The notes below the pieces were generated by a model that was not told the DNA's origin, did not search any database, and saw nothing but the letters and a program-made list of their open reading frames with translations. DNA of 64,000 nucleotides from an uncultured Prevotellaceae bacterium (GTDB lineage Bacteria > Bacteroidota > Bacteroidia > Bacteroidales > Bacteroidaceae): positions 124,001-188,000 of the forward strand of contig CACXIP010000006.1 of NCBI GenBank assembly GCA_902767775.1, read 5' to 3'. This document shows, piece after piece, positions 9,411 to 17,064 of the stretch (within the stretch, counting starts at the first letter, position 1; every line of letters begins with the position of its first letter). The translations under genes and the position numbers were made by a program.

Positions 9411-11651
9411 ATGATTATGAAGAGAACACTTTTGATATCAGTGCTGGCTGTTTTGATGTGTGGTACGATAAATGCACAGCAAGACATTATAACCACCGAT
9501 TCTGATGGTGGGAGGAAGAAAGTGGCCGTCGTTTTGAGCGGTGGCGGAGCGAAAGGCATGGCACACATCGGTGTGCTGAAGGTATTGGAGAAGGCGGGAA
9601 TCCCTGTTGATATCGTTACTGGCACATCGATGGGCAGCATCATCGGTGGTCTCTACTCCATAGGCTACAACGCCAATGCGCTCGACTCGATGGTGAGGGT
9701 GCAGGACTGGAGTTACGTCATCACCGACAAGGAGGATTTGCGCAACCAGAGCCTCGCCGACCGTCGCAAACAGAATACCTACATATTTACCACAGGACTC
9801 ACATTCGGCAAGCGTGACATGACCGCCGGAGGCATCATCAAGGGAAAGAACCTGGCAGAGTTGTTCCAGCAGCTTTGCACGGGCTATACCGACTCGCTCG
9901 ATTTCACCCACGACCTGCCCATCCCCTTCGCTTGCGTGGCGACAGATATCATCGAAAACAGTGAGGTGGATTTTCACAGCGGACGGTTGCCACAGGCCAT
10001 GCGTGCCTCGATGGCCATTCCTGCAGCTTTCTCTCCTGTGAGGATTGGCGACAAGGTGTTGGTTGATGGTGGTTTGCGCAACAACTATCCTGCCGACATC
10101 GCCCGCGAGATGGGTGCCGACATCATTATTGGCGTCACTGTTCAGGGTGCGCCGAAGAATGCCGAGGCTTTGGGAGGCACTATGAGCATCCTCAGCCAGA
10201 TTATTGATGTCAACTGCAAAAACAAGTATGATGAGAACCTTGCCATCACAGACCTTCACCTGCAGGTTGATACGAAAGGCTACGGTTCGGCAAGTTTCTC
10301 ACAAGCTGCCATCGACACACTCATCCGCCGAGGCGAGGAACTGGCCATGAAACATTGGGATGACATCATCGCCCTGAAGAAGCGCATCGGCATCGACGAG
10401 TCGTTCCGACCTACCATCCTGCATCCTCTGCGTCCGAAGGTGATGACTGAGAAACAGCATGTTACCAGCTATTCCTTCGAGAACATGACCCCACAGGCAG
10501 AACGATTCTTACGGCAGAAGTTCAGCCTGAACAAAAGAGACAGCATTGACGCAGAATTGGAACAGCAACTCACCACTTCTATGCGTGTCGACCTCTTCTA
10601 CCAGACTGCCGAGTGCCATTTGGTGCCGGATGGCGATGGGGTGCGTGTCATTCTTTCGGCGGGCAACCGCAAGTCGGTGCAGTTGCAAGTCGGCGCCCGC
10701 TACGATATAGAGGAATATGCCGCTGTGCAGTTGGGCCTTGGTATTCCGCTGAAGACGGCTATCCCAATCAATACCGACATCACACTGCGACTGGGCAAGC
10801 GACTTATGGCGCAAGGCGAGGTGACCATCCACCCAAGAAGTTTCACCCGCCCCACATTCAGATACACCTTCCGCCGCAACGATGTGGATATCTATATGAA
10901 GGGCGAGCGTGACTACAGCATCCTCTACAACCAATTCCAGGCTGAGTTCAAGCCCATCAATTTCAACCTGCGGCATTTCAACCTGCAGATGGGTCTGCGA
11001 TGGGACTTCATGCACTACCGCAACAAACTTGGTTCGGATAACTCAGCGCAGGTGACACTCAAAAACGAGCATTTCTTCAGCTACCGCGCAATGGTTGACT
11101 ACAACAGCGAGGACCATTGGTATTTCCCCACACGAGGAAGCCGTTTCCAGGCTGAGTATGCCTATCTGACTGACAACTTCGCCCAACTCGACGGTGTGGC
11201 TGGCATGAGTGAGGTCGGTGGCAACTGGCGCAGGTCTTTCACCTTTGGCAGTCGTTTCACACTCCAGCCCATGTTCTACGGACGGTTGCTCTTCGGTTCC
11301 GTCATCCCTCCTGTTTTTGGCAATACTATAGGTGGTGAGTGGTTCGGCCATTATGTGGAACAGCAGATGCCCTTCGCCGGTATTGGCAACATGGAGTATG
11401 TCGACCACCATTTCGTGGCAGCTCAACTACAGGCACAGCAGCGTATGGGTACCAACAACTATGTGTTGCTCCGCGTGGCGGGTGCCCAGCAAACAGACCG
11501 CTTGGAAGAACTCTTCGAACACAAGACCCTGCTCGGTGTCCAGATAGCCTATTATCTCAACACAATGTTCGGTCCTGTCGGAGCCACCCTCGGTTACAGC
11601 AACCACGTCAAAAAGCCATATTTCTTTCTCAATCTTGGATTTGAATTCTAA
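9411..11651 (+). CDS. Patatin-like phospholipase fused to outer-membrane beta-barrel
   Basis: A 746-residue secreted protein with a signal peptide ending near Ala 22. The patatin domain (about 37-330) has the oxyanion loop SGGGAKG, the nucleophile Ser 73 in GTSMG and the catalytic Asp 219 in VDGGLRNNYP, a complete Ser-Asp dyad. A POTRA-like segment (about 350-430) and a 16-strand-like beta-barrel of the Omp85/surface antigen type fill the remainder and end in a terminal Phe. The layout matches the PlpD class of type V autotransported phospholipases. The open frame begins at TTG 9408, but ATG 9411 or ATG 9417 is more likely. The DUF4421 gene follows after 5 bp. Confidence 0.92.
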   Translation: MIMKRTLLISVLAVLMCGTINAQQDIITTDSDGGRKKVAVVLSGGGAKGMAHIGVLKVLEKAGIPVDIVTGTSMGSIIGGLYSIGYNANALDSMVRVQDWSYVITDKEDLRNQSLADRRKQNTYIFTTGLTFGKRDMTAGGIIKGKNLAELFQQLCTGYTDSLDFTHDLPIPFACVATDIIENSEVDFHSGRLPQAMRASMAIPAAFSPVRIGDKVLVDGGLRNNYPADIAREMGADIIIGVTVQGAPKNAEALGGTMSILSQIIDVNCKNKYDENLAITDLHLQVDTKGYGSASFSQAAIDTLIRRGEELAMKHWDDIIALKKRIGIDESFRPTILHPLRPKVMTEKQHVTSYSFENMTPQAERFLRQKFSLNKRDSIDAELEQQLTTSMRVDLFYQTAECHLVPDGDGVRVILSAGNRKSVQLQVGARYDIEEYAAVQLGLGIPLKTAIPINTDITLRLGKRLMAQGEVTIHPRSFTRPTFRYTFRRNDVDIYMKGERDYSILYNQFQAEFKPINFNLRHFNLQMGLRWDFMHYRNKLGSDNSAQVTLKNEHFFSYRAMVDYNSEDHWYFPTRGSRFQAEYAYLTDNFAQLDGVAGMSEVGGNWRRSFTFGSRFTLQPMFYGRLLFGSVIPPVFGNTIGGEWFGHYVEQQMPFAGIGNMEYVDHHFVAAQLQAQQRMGTNNYVLLRVAGAQQTDRLEELFEHKTLLGVQIAYYLNTMFGPVGATLGYSNHVKKPYFFLNLGFEF

Positions 11652-11656
11652 TCGTC

Positions 11657-12670
11657 GTGAGCAAACAGGTAAGTTGTACTAAGATAGTCCTTGTTGTGAC
11701 GGTTCTCTTGGCCATTTGCATGACCGCCACCGCACAGTCTCGCCGCAAGCAACGGAGGGCGCGTGTGGACAGTGTGCTTGCGGCGCGCTACTACAAGACT
11801 CCCTACGACACCAACTATGTTGTTCGCCCCGAGGGACGGTTGACGCTGAAGTTTAGGCTCAACCAGACGGGCAACAGCATTCATGCAAAAGGTACGGTGA
11901 ACGACATCTATTCTAAGGCTGACCTCCATACCAGTCACAAGACTACCGTAGCTATTGTTGGTATTTACCGAGGGATAGGAGTTGGCATTGCCGTGAACCC
12001 CGCCAAGTGGAAAGGAATCTATAAGGATTATGAGTTCAACCTCAACTATTACAGCAACCGCCTGAGCTTAGATGCGAGTTATCAGCGCTCATCAACACTG
12101 TCGGGTGACATTGAGCGCAATGGGATGCAGCGGTTGGAAAGTGGTGATGTCAACATGAATGTGCTTAATCTGGCAGGTTACTACACGTTCAACCACCGCC
12201 GTTTCTCGTTTCCCGCTGCTTTTACGCAGAGCTATATCCAACTTCGCTCGGCTGGTTCGTGGCTTGCCGGGTTCAGTTATCAGGGAGGTAGCATCAAGAC
12301 GAGTGATGACCTGAAAACGAAGAACCCCAATGCTCCTGAAGTGCGCATCTACACAGGACATGTCGGCATCGGTGGCGGCTATGGCTACAACTTCGTGTTA
12401 GGCAAGAAGTGGTTGCTCCATTTCTCTGCACTGCCCACTTTCGTGGTTTACAACCGCAACAATTTCACAGTGAATGGTGAACGCAAACGTGCCAAGCACA
12501 TGCGCTTCAACATGATTTTCAACGAGCGGGCTGCCATCGTCCACAATTTCTCTTCACGCTGTTTTGCTGGAATCACCTTGGTGATGAACAACTCCATATT
12601 CGATGATGATGTTGTGGTTGTCAACCAAAACAAATGGCGCGCCCGTGCCTTCTTCGGGATGCGGCTGTGA
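11657..12670 (+). CDS. DUF4421 family outer-membrane-associated protein
   Basis: A 337-residue protein of unknown function whose sequence style fits DUF4421, a Bacteroidetes family. A GTG start gives a good signal peptide (hydrophobic core IVLVVTVLLAIC, cleavage near ATAQS), whereas the next ATG would cut through it, so the GTG is preferred. The mature part carries YDTNYVVRPEGRLTLKFRLN and many alternating aromatic strands (GIGVGIAVNPAKWKG, GIGGGYGYNFVLG), as expected of a membrane beta-barrel. It starts 5 bp after the patatin-barrel gene, suggesting one transcript. No catalytic motif is visible. Confidence 0.75.
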   Translation: MSKQVSCTKIVLVVTVLLAICMTATAQSRRKQRRARVDSVLAARYYKTPYDTNYVVRPEGRLTLKFRLNQTGNSIHAKGTVNDIYSKADLHTSHKTTVAIVGIYRGIGVGIAVNPAKWKGIYKDYEFNLNYYSNRLSLDASYQRSSTLSGDIERNGMQRLESGDVNMNVLNLAGYYTFNHRRFSFPAAFTQSYIQLRSAGSWLAGFSYQGGSIKTSDDLKTKNPNAPEVRIYTGHVGIGGGYGYNFVLGKKWLLHFSALPTFVVYNRNNFTVNGERKRAKHMRFNMIFNERAAIVHNFSSRCFAGITLVMNNSIFDDDVVVVNQNKWRARAFFGMRL

Positions 12671-12728
12671 TGCAAAAAGAATAATCGCCAAACAATCGGC
12701 GGACATGATATTCAAACTTACTGACACT

Positions 12729-14309
12729 ATGCGAAAGACATTGTTATTGGCGATGCTGACATGCTTTGCAGTGGTCGCTTTTGCCCAACGGACTCCTACG
12801 ATGGGTTGGAGTTCATGGAACACATTTGCCCTCAACATCAACGAGGACCTCATCAAGGGACAGGCTGATGCCATGCACCAGAACGGATTGCAGAAGGCGG
12901 GTTATCTCTATGTGAACATCGATGACGGCTATTGGGACGGACGTGGTGAGGATGGTCATCTGCGCCTCAACACCAAGCGGTTTCCTAACGGTATGCGCCC
13001 GTTGGTGGACTATATCCACAAACTCGGTCTGAAAGCGGGCATCTATTCTGATGCCGGCGACAACACCTGTGGCAGTGAGAACCGCCATCCATGGGGCATC
13101 GGCGTGGGTTTTGCAGGCCATGAGGAGCAGGACTGCCAACTCTATTTCATCGACTGGGATTTCGACTTCATCAAAGTGGATTACTGTGGCGGACACCATA
13201 TGCATCTCGATGAGCGTGAGCAGTATACCAAAATCTCTAATGCCATCAGAAATTGCGGTAAAAAGGATGTTGTCTTCAATATGTGCCGTTGGGCATATCC
13301 CGGTACATGGGGTGCTGATGTCTGCGACAGCTGGCGCACCACGGGCGACATCTTCGATGCGTGGAGGAGCGTGCGTGGCATCCTTGCCGAGAATCTCTAC
13401 ATGAGTGCCTTCTGTCACGACGGCCACTACAACGACATGGATATGCTCGAAGTGGGGCGGTCGATGTCGCAGGTGGAGGACGAGACGCATTTTGGCATGT
13501 GGTGCATCATGTCGTCGCCGCTGCTCATCGGCTGTGACACCCGCAACATCCGTCCGGAGTCACTGAAACTGCTTTGCAACCGCGACCTTATTGCCCTCAA
13601 CCAAGACCCGCTGCACCTGCAGGCATATGTGGCAGAGAAACAGGGCGAGTGCTTCATCTTGGTGAAGGACATCAAGAAACTATGGGGCAAGGAGCGTGCC
13701 GTGGCTATCTACAATCCCAGCGATGCGGAACAGACCGTGACGCTCAATCCTGCCACAATCGACCTTGGCGGTGCCGTGCAGTATTACGACTGTTTTGCCC
13801 AGACTGACTATCTCTACGACATGAATCCCATCTCCTTGAAGATACCTGCCCACGGCACAAAGATTTTCCGCGTGAAGGGTAAGAAACGTTTGGAGCGCAA
13901 GGTCTTCGAAGCTGAGAGCGCATTGCTGCCCGCCTATCAGGAGTTGCGCAACAATCAGGAGGAGAAGTCGGGCATCTTCACTGCCGTTCCCTATGCCAGC
14001 GGTGGCTATATGGCAGGATGGCTCGGGGGACGCAAGGGCAACGACATCCAGTGGAATGATATCTATGTAAAGAAAGCCGGTACTCGCCGCATGACCATCA
14101 CCTGTTTCTCTGGTGAGGAACGCACCATGGACCTCACAGTCAACGGTCAGCGCATCACTACACTGAAAGCTAACTCCGGTGACTGGGACCGTCCTGCCAC
14201 CATCACTTTCGATGTGAACCTCAAGAAGGGGCGCAACAGCATCTGCCTCAGCAATGATGCCGCTTGGATGCCAGATATCGACAAGATGGAACTGGAAATA
14301 CTGCACTAA
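12729..14309 (+). CDS. GH27 alpha-galactosidase with C-terminal carbohydrate-binding module
   Basis: A secreted 526-residue enzyme with a signal peptide ending near residue 19 (AFAQ). The GH27 barrel starts with the hallmark PTMGWSSWNTF and YVNIDDGYWD. Asp 151 in IKVDYCGG is the expected nucleophile and Asp 207 in WRTTGDI the expected acid/base. Residues about 395-526 form a CBM6/CBM35-like beta-sandwich (VFEAESA near its start, MPDIDKMEL at the end). The frame is open upstream to 12603, but ATG 12729 or ATG 12705 gives the signal peptide. GH27 removes terminal alpha-galactose; alpha-N-acetylgalactosaminidase is possible. It lies outside the operator-controlled units described below. Confidence 0.92.
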   Translation: MRKTLLLAMLTCFAVVAFAQRTPTMGWSSWNTFALNINEDLIKGQADAMHQNGLQKAGYLYVNIDDGYWDGRGEDGHLRLNTKRFPNGMRPLVDYIHKLGLKAGIYSDAGDNTCGSENRHPWGIGVGFAGHEEQDCQLYFIDWDFDFIKVDYCGGHHMHLDEREQYTKISNAIRNCGKKDVVFNMCRWAYPGTWGADVCDSWRTTGDIFDAWRSVRGILAENLYMSAFCHDGHYNDMDMLEVGRSMSQVEDETHFGMWCIMSSPLLIGCDTRNIRPESLKLLCNRDLIALNQDPLHLQAYVAEKQGECFILVKDIKKLWGKERAVAIYNPSDAEQTVTLNPATIDLGGAVQYYDCFAQTDYLYDMNPISLKIPAHGTKIFRVKGKKRLERKVFEAESALLPAYQELRNNQEEKSGIFTAVPYASGGYMAGWLGGRKGNDIQWNDIYVKKAGTRRMTITCFSGEERTMDLTVNGQRITTLKANSGDWDRPATITFDVNLKKGRNSICLSNDAAWMPDIDKMELEILH

Positions 14310-14346
14310 GAGGGTGTCACCCAAAGGGTTGCACTCTTGTATTTTT
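14308..14346 (+). terminator. Possible intrinsic terminator after GH27 gene
   Basis: The bases overlapping the GH27 stop can fold as AAGAG / CTCTT with an inner ACCC / GGGT stem, and are followed by a TATTTTT run. The stem has bulges and the next gene starts only 9 bp later, so the call is weak. Confidence 0.35.
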
Positions 14347-14354
14347 GTCTCATT

Positions 14355-15245
14355 ATGAACGATAAAGAAATCAACAATCTTCCGCCGGAGTTCAATCATG
14401 TTCCTACAGGGGGAAGGAATGACCAAATGAATGATAATGGCATGGAGCCGAAGTCATCGTTTCCGGGAACTGAGGACAACAACAAGCCCAAAGAGGGGCT
14501 TACCTTCAATGGGCTGAACCTTGTTATAGGAGTGGCCATTTTTCTCTGGTTGTCTAATGGACGGGATGTGTTCACTGACGATTGGAGCTTCTATCCCTAT
14601 CTGGCTGCCGTCGTTATCATTCACGAGTTGGGACATGTGATTGCGGGCAAGTCTTTCGGGTGCTTTATCCAGGAGATGCAGGTGTTCTTCCTCTCGTTTC
14701 TCAGTTACAAGCCCAAATCAGTTGAGGGAGGCAATTCATGGCGAGATATTAAATGGAGTTTGGGAGTGCTTCCCCTGGGTGGCGTGACGATGTTTAAGTC
14801 ACGGGAATCAGTTGTTGCAGACAATGTGGAGGATTTGGAGATAGGAAGTAGAACGACATCAGCCACCTCACCTTATATCGAGGACAAGCCATCGTGGCAA
14901 CGCCTGCTTATCTCTGCAGCCGGGGTGCTGTTCAATCTCGCCACTTTTTTGATTCTATATATTGCGATGCCATATATGTCTGACGAATGCAATGACTTCT
15001 TTTGGCCGTTGATGTCATTGTCTCTTATATTGGCATTGTTGAACATTCTGCCCGTTTATCCTCTGGATGGTGGGGCAATTGTGTTCGCGCTCTATGAGAT
15101 GATAACAGGCAAGAAACCGTCGCCAGGTTTCATAAGGGCATGTGGTTGGATAGGTTTTGTCTTTATTGTCCTATTCTTCTGGGTGTTCCCCGAGTGGCTG
15201 GGGGGAATCTTGGACAGCGTATTCAGATTCTGTTTTGAACACTAA
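14355..15245 (+). CDS. M50 family (site-2 protease-like) membrane metalloprotease
   Basis: A 296-residue integral membrane protein. His 90, Glu 91 and His 94 in IIHELGHVIAG form the HExxH zinc site inside a membrane helix, and Asp 238 in NILPVYPLDGG is the third zinc ligand, the pattern of the S2P/SpoIVFB family. Hydrophobic helices lie near 52-68, 80-100, 185-206 and 217-240, with one near the C-terminus. No PDZ domain is seen. The first 50 residues are polar and low in complexity. The frame can be opened at TTG 14337, but ATG 14355 is the better start. Its substrate is unknown. Confidence 0.85.
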   Translation: MNDKEINNLPPEFNHVPTGGRNDQMNDNGMEPKSSFPGTEDNNKPKEGLTFNGLNLVIGVAIFLWLSNGRDVFTDDWSFYPYLAAVVIIHELGHVIAGKSFGCFIQEMQVFFLSFLSYKPKSVEGGNSWRDIKWSLGVLPLGGVTMFKSRESVVADNVEDLEIGSRTTSATSPYIEDKPSWQRLLISAAGVLFNLATFLILYIAMPYMSDECNDFFWPLMSLSLILALLNILPVYPLDGGAIVFALYEMITGKKPSPGFIRACGWIGFVFIVLFFWVFPEWLGGILDSVFRFCFEH

Positions 15246-15296
15246 CCATTACCTCAACGCGCAGGATTACCGAACACAGAACTTAGAATTGCTACA

Positions 15297-16790
15297 TCAT
15301 AATTCACGGTATCTGAAATTGCTGAATGTGGCATAACCATCGCCTTCGCAGAACAGGCCGGGGAGGATGCTTTGGAAATCGTAGAGTGTGTTGTGGTTGA
15401 ACCCGGAAACCTCCTGTCCCCAAGTCTCACGTTTCCACTGTTTGCCGTCGGTGCTCCAGTAAGCCGTCACCACATGCGCGTCATTGCGAAGACGCAGCCA
15501 TAGATGGTTGCCGGCAGACTGTCCCACGCCATTTGACTTGTTGCGACGGTAGCGGTAGCGCTTGTTGCTGTCGAAACCTGTCCCTACGTTGTAATCTGCG
15601 TTGTAATAGAGGCAGAGACCGGCCTTTACGTTACCGTGAAGTTCTATCTCGGCTTCTATCTCATAGCGGTGGGCACCTGCGATGAACATCATTGGTGAGG
15701 ATGAACTGATTGAATTTCCCTGCCCTTGTAGGGTGAGAGTATTGCCTTCCACCTTGGTGCGGTTGGCTGAGTAATTCTTGTAAAAACGCCAGTCGAGTCC
15801 GATACGGAAAGTAGGTAGTTTGGCAAGTCGGCTGTTCTTGCTGTCGCCGTTTGCCGTTTTTGACGGTCTGGACAAGGGCTGGCTGGCATCTCCTCCGTCG
15901 GAGATAATCCATCCATCGGGGGTGAAGTGGACAGGTTCCATCAGTGTCTGCCGTCCGAGATTGTAGAACCCGTTCTCGTATGCGTGGTAGACGCAGTACC
16001 ACTGGCCGTCAGGTGTGTCGATGAGTGAGCCGTGGCCACGCGACCACCAGCGGTCGCTGTTGTTGTAGGTGTGGATGAGGGGATTGGAGGGCATGTTCTC
16101 CCATGGGCCGTCGATGGACTTGGAGCGAGCCACTACCACCATGTGGCTGGTGGGAGGACCGGCGGTTCCGCCCTCTGCGCTGATGTAGTAGTAATACTCT
16201 CCGATATGATAAAGTTTGGGCCCTTCGAGGCAGAAACCCTCTGTTATCCATTCCTCGGGATATTGCCATCCATCATAGAAATGGACTTTTGAGTCAGGCA
16301 ACACGGAGAGGCCGTCATCTGCCAATGTCCAGCGGTTGCCGCCGCTCATCACCAGATAGCACCGTCCGTCATTGCCTTCAATGAAGCAGGGGTCGATGTC
16401 GCCGATGTTGAGGTCGATGGGGTCGCTCCACGGACCATATGGGGAGTCTGCCCACACCACGCAGTTGGTGCGGCGGTCGCCATGGACGGTGAAATAGATG
16501 TAGTATTTCCCTTTGTGCTTCTTGATGTCGGGTGCCCAGATGCTTCCCAGATATGTTTTCAGCGCAAAACTGATGGGCTCCCAGTTGATTAGGTCGGTGG
16601 AGTGATACACCACCAGTCCCGGTACGTAGTCGAAAGCGGAATTGGTGAGGTAGTAGTCCTTGCCGTCGCGTAGGATGGTTGGGTCGGGGAAGTCGCCTCC
16701 CAAGATTGGGTTGGTATAGGTGTCTTGGGCATTTACGGCCATAGGCGCACTAAACAGCAGGGATAGGAGCAGTAGTTGGATGAGTCTCAT
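15297..16790 (-). CDS. GH43 glycosidase with C-terminal beta-sandwich domain
   Basis: A 497-residue secreted enzyme with a signal peptide cleaved near residue 21 (VNAQ). The five-blade GH43 propeller shows all three catalytic acids: Asp 36 (FPDPTI, base), Asp 133 (GDIDPCF, pKa modulator) and Glu 189 (CLEGPKLY, acid). Residues about 335-497 form the extra beta-sandwich seen in beta-xylosidase-type GH43 enzymes. Likely activities are beta-xylosidase or alpha-arabinofuranosidase, but members of this layout vary. It is the only - strand gene here, transcribed divergently from the GH76 unit, and its promoter lacks the paired operator of that unit. Confidence 0.9.
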   Translation of the reverse strand: MRLIQLLLLSLLFSAPMAVNAQDTYTNPILGGDFPDPTILRDGKDYYLTNSAFDYVPGLVVYHSTDLINWEPISFALKTYLGSIWAPDIKKHKGKYYIYFTVHGDRRTNCVVWADSPYGPWSDPIDLNIGDIDPCFIEGNDGRCYLVMSGGNRWTLADDGLSVLPDSKVHFYDGWQYPEEWITEGFCLEGPKLYHIGEYYYYISAEGGTAGPPTSHMVVVARSKSIDGPWENMPSNPLIHTYNNSDRWWSRGHGSLIDTPDGQWYCVYHAYENGFYNLGRQTLMEPVHFTPDGWIISDGGDASQPLSRPSKTANGDSKNSRLAKLPTFRIGLDWRFYKNYSANRTKVEGNTLTLQGQGNSISSSSPMMFIAGAHRYEIEAEIELHGNVKAGLCLYYNADYNVGTGFDSNKRYRYRRNKSNGVGQSAGNHLWLRLRNDAHVVTAYWSTDGKQWKRETWGQEVSGFNHNTLYDFQSILPGLFCEGDGYATFSNFRYREL

Positions 16791-16822
16791 GGTTGGAAAA
16801 TTCTTTAAATTCTTTGCACTGG

Positions 16823-16830
16823 CAAATTTA
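16823..16830 (-). promoter_or_regulatory. Bacteroidetes -7 box for the divergent GH43 gene
   Basis: Read on the - strand this is TAAATTTG, a perfect TAnnTTTG box, 33 bp before the GH43 start codon. No convincing -33 TTTG was found. Confidence 0.5.
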
Positions 16831-16904
16831 AATAAAAAAGTGATATTTCAAGCCTGCAGAGACAAATAATTGTTGTCATAGACAAATGGCTTCGAATATT
16901 TCCT

Positions 16905-17031
16905 TTATACAAGCCATGAAGCATCGGGTCTCTAACATATTGATTGTCAACAGTCTATTTTTCCAACGACATACAAACGGTTATACATTTGCTTTTTATT
17001 GTCATTTTATGTGGGATTAGTTGTATCTTCG
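16905..17031 (+). promoter_or_regulatory. Paired TTATAC operator plus -7 promoter box (GH76 unit)
   Basis: Distal element GAATATTTCCTTTATACAA has its TTATAC at 16905. The proximal TTATAC is at 16981, exactly 76 bp later. The -7 box TATCTTCG (one mismatch to TAnnTTTG) starts at 17024, exactly 43 bp after the proximal element. The same geometry occurs before three other units of this locus. The position of the proximal copy just upstream of the -33 region suits an activator. Confidence 0.75.
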
Positions 17032-17064
17032 CAGCATAAATAGAATAAAAAATAAAGAAAACTG

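Noticed and set aside
12603-12728. Upstream extension of the GH27 frame into the DUF4421 gene
   Set aside because: The extension is polar and would bury the signal peptide that starts at 12729.
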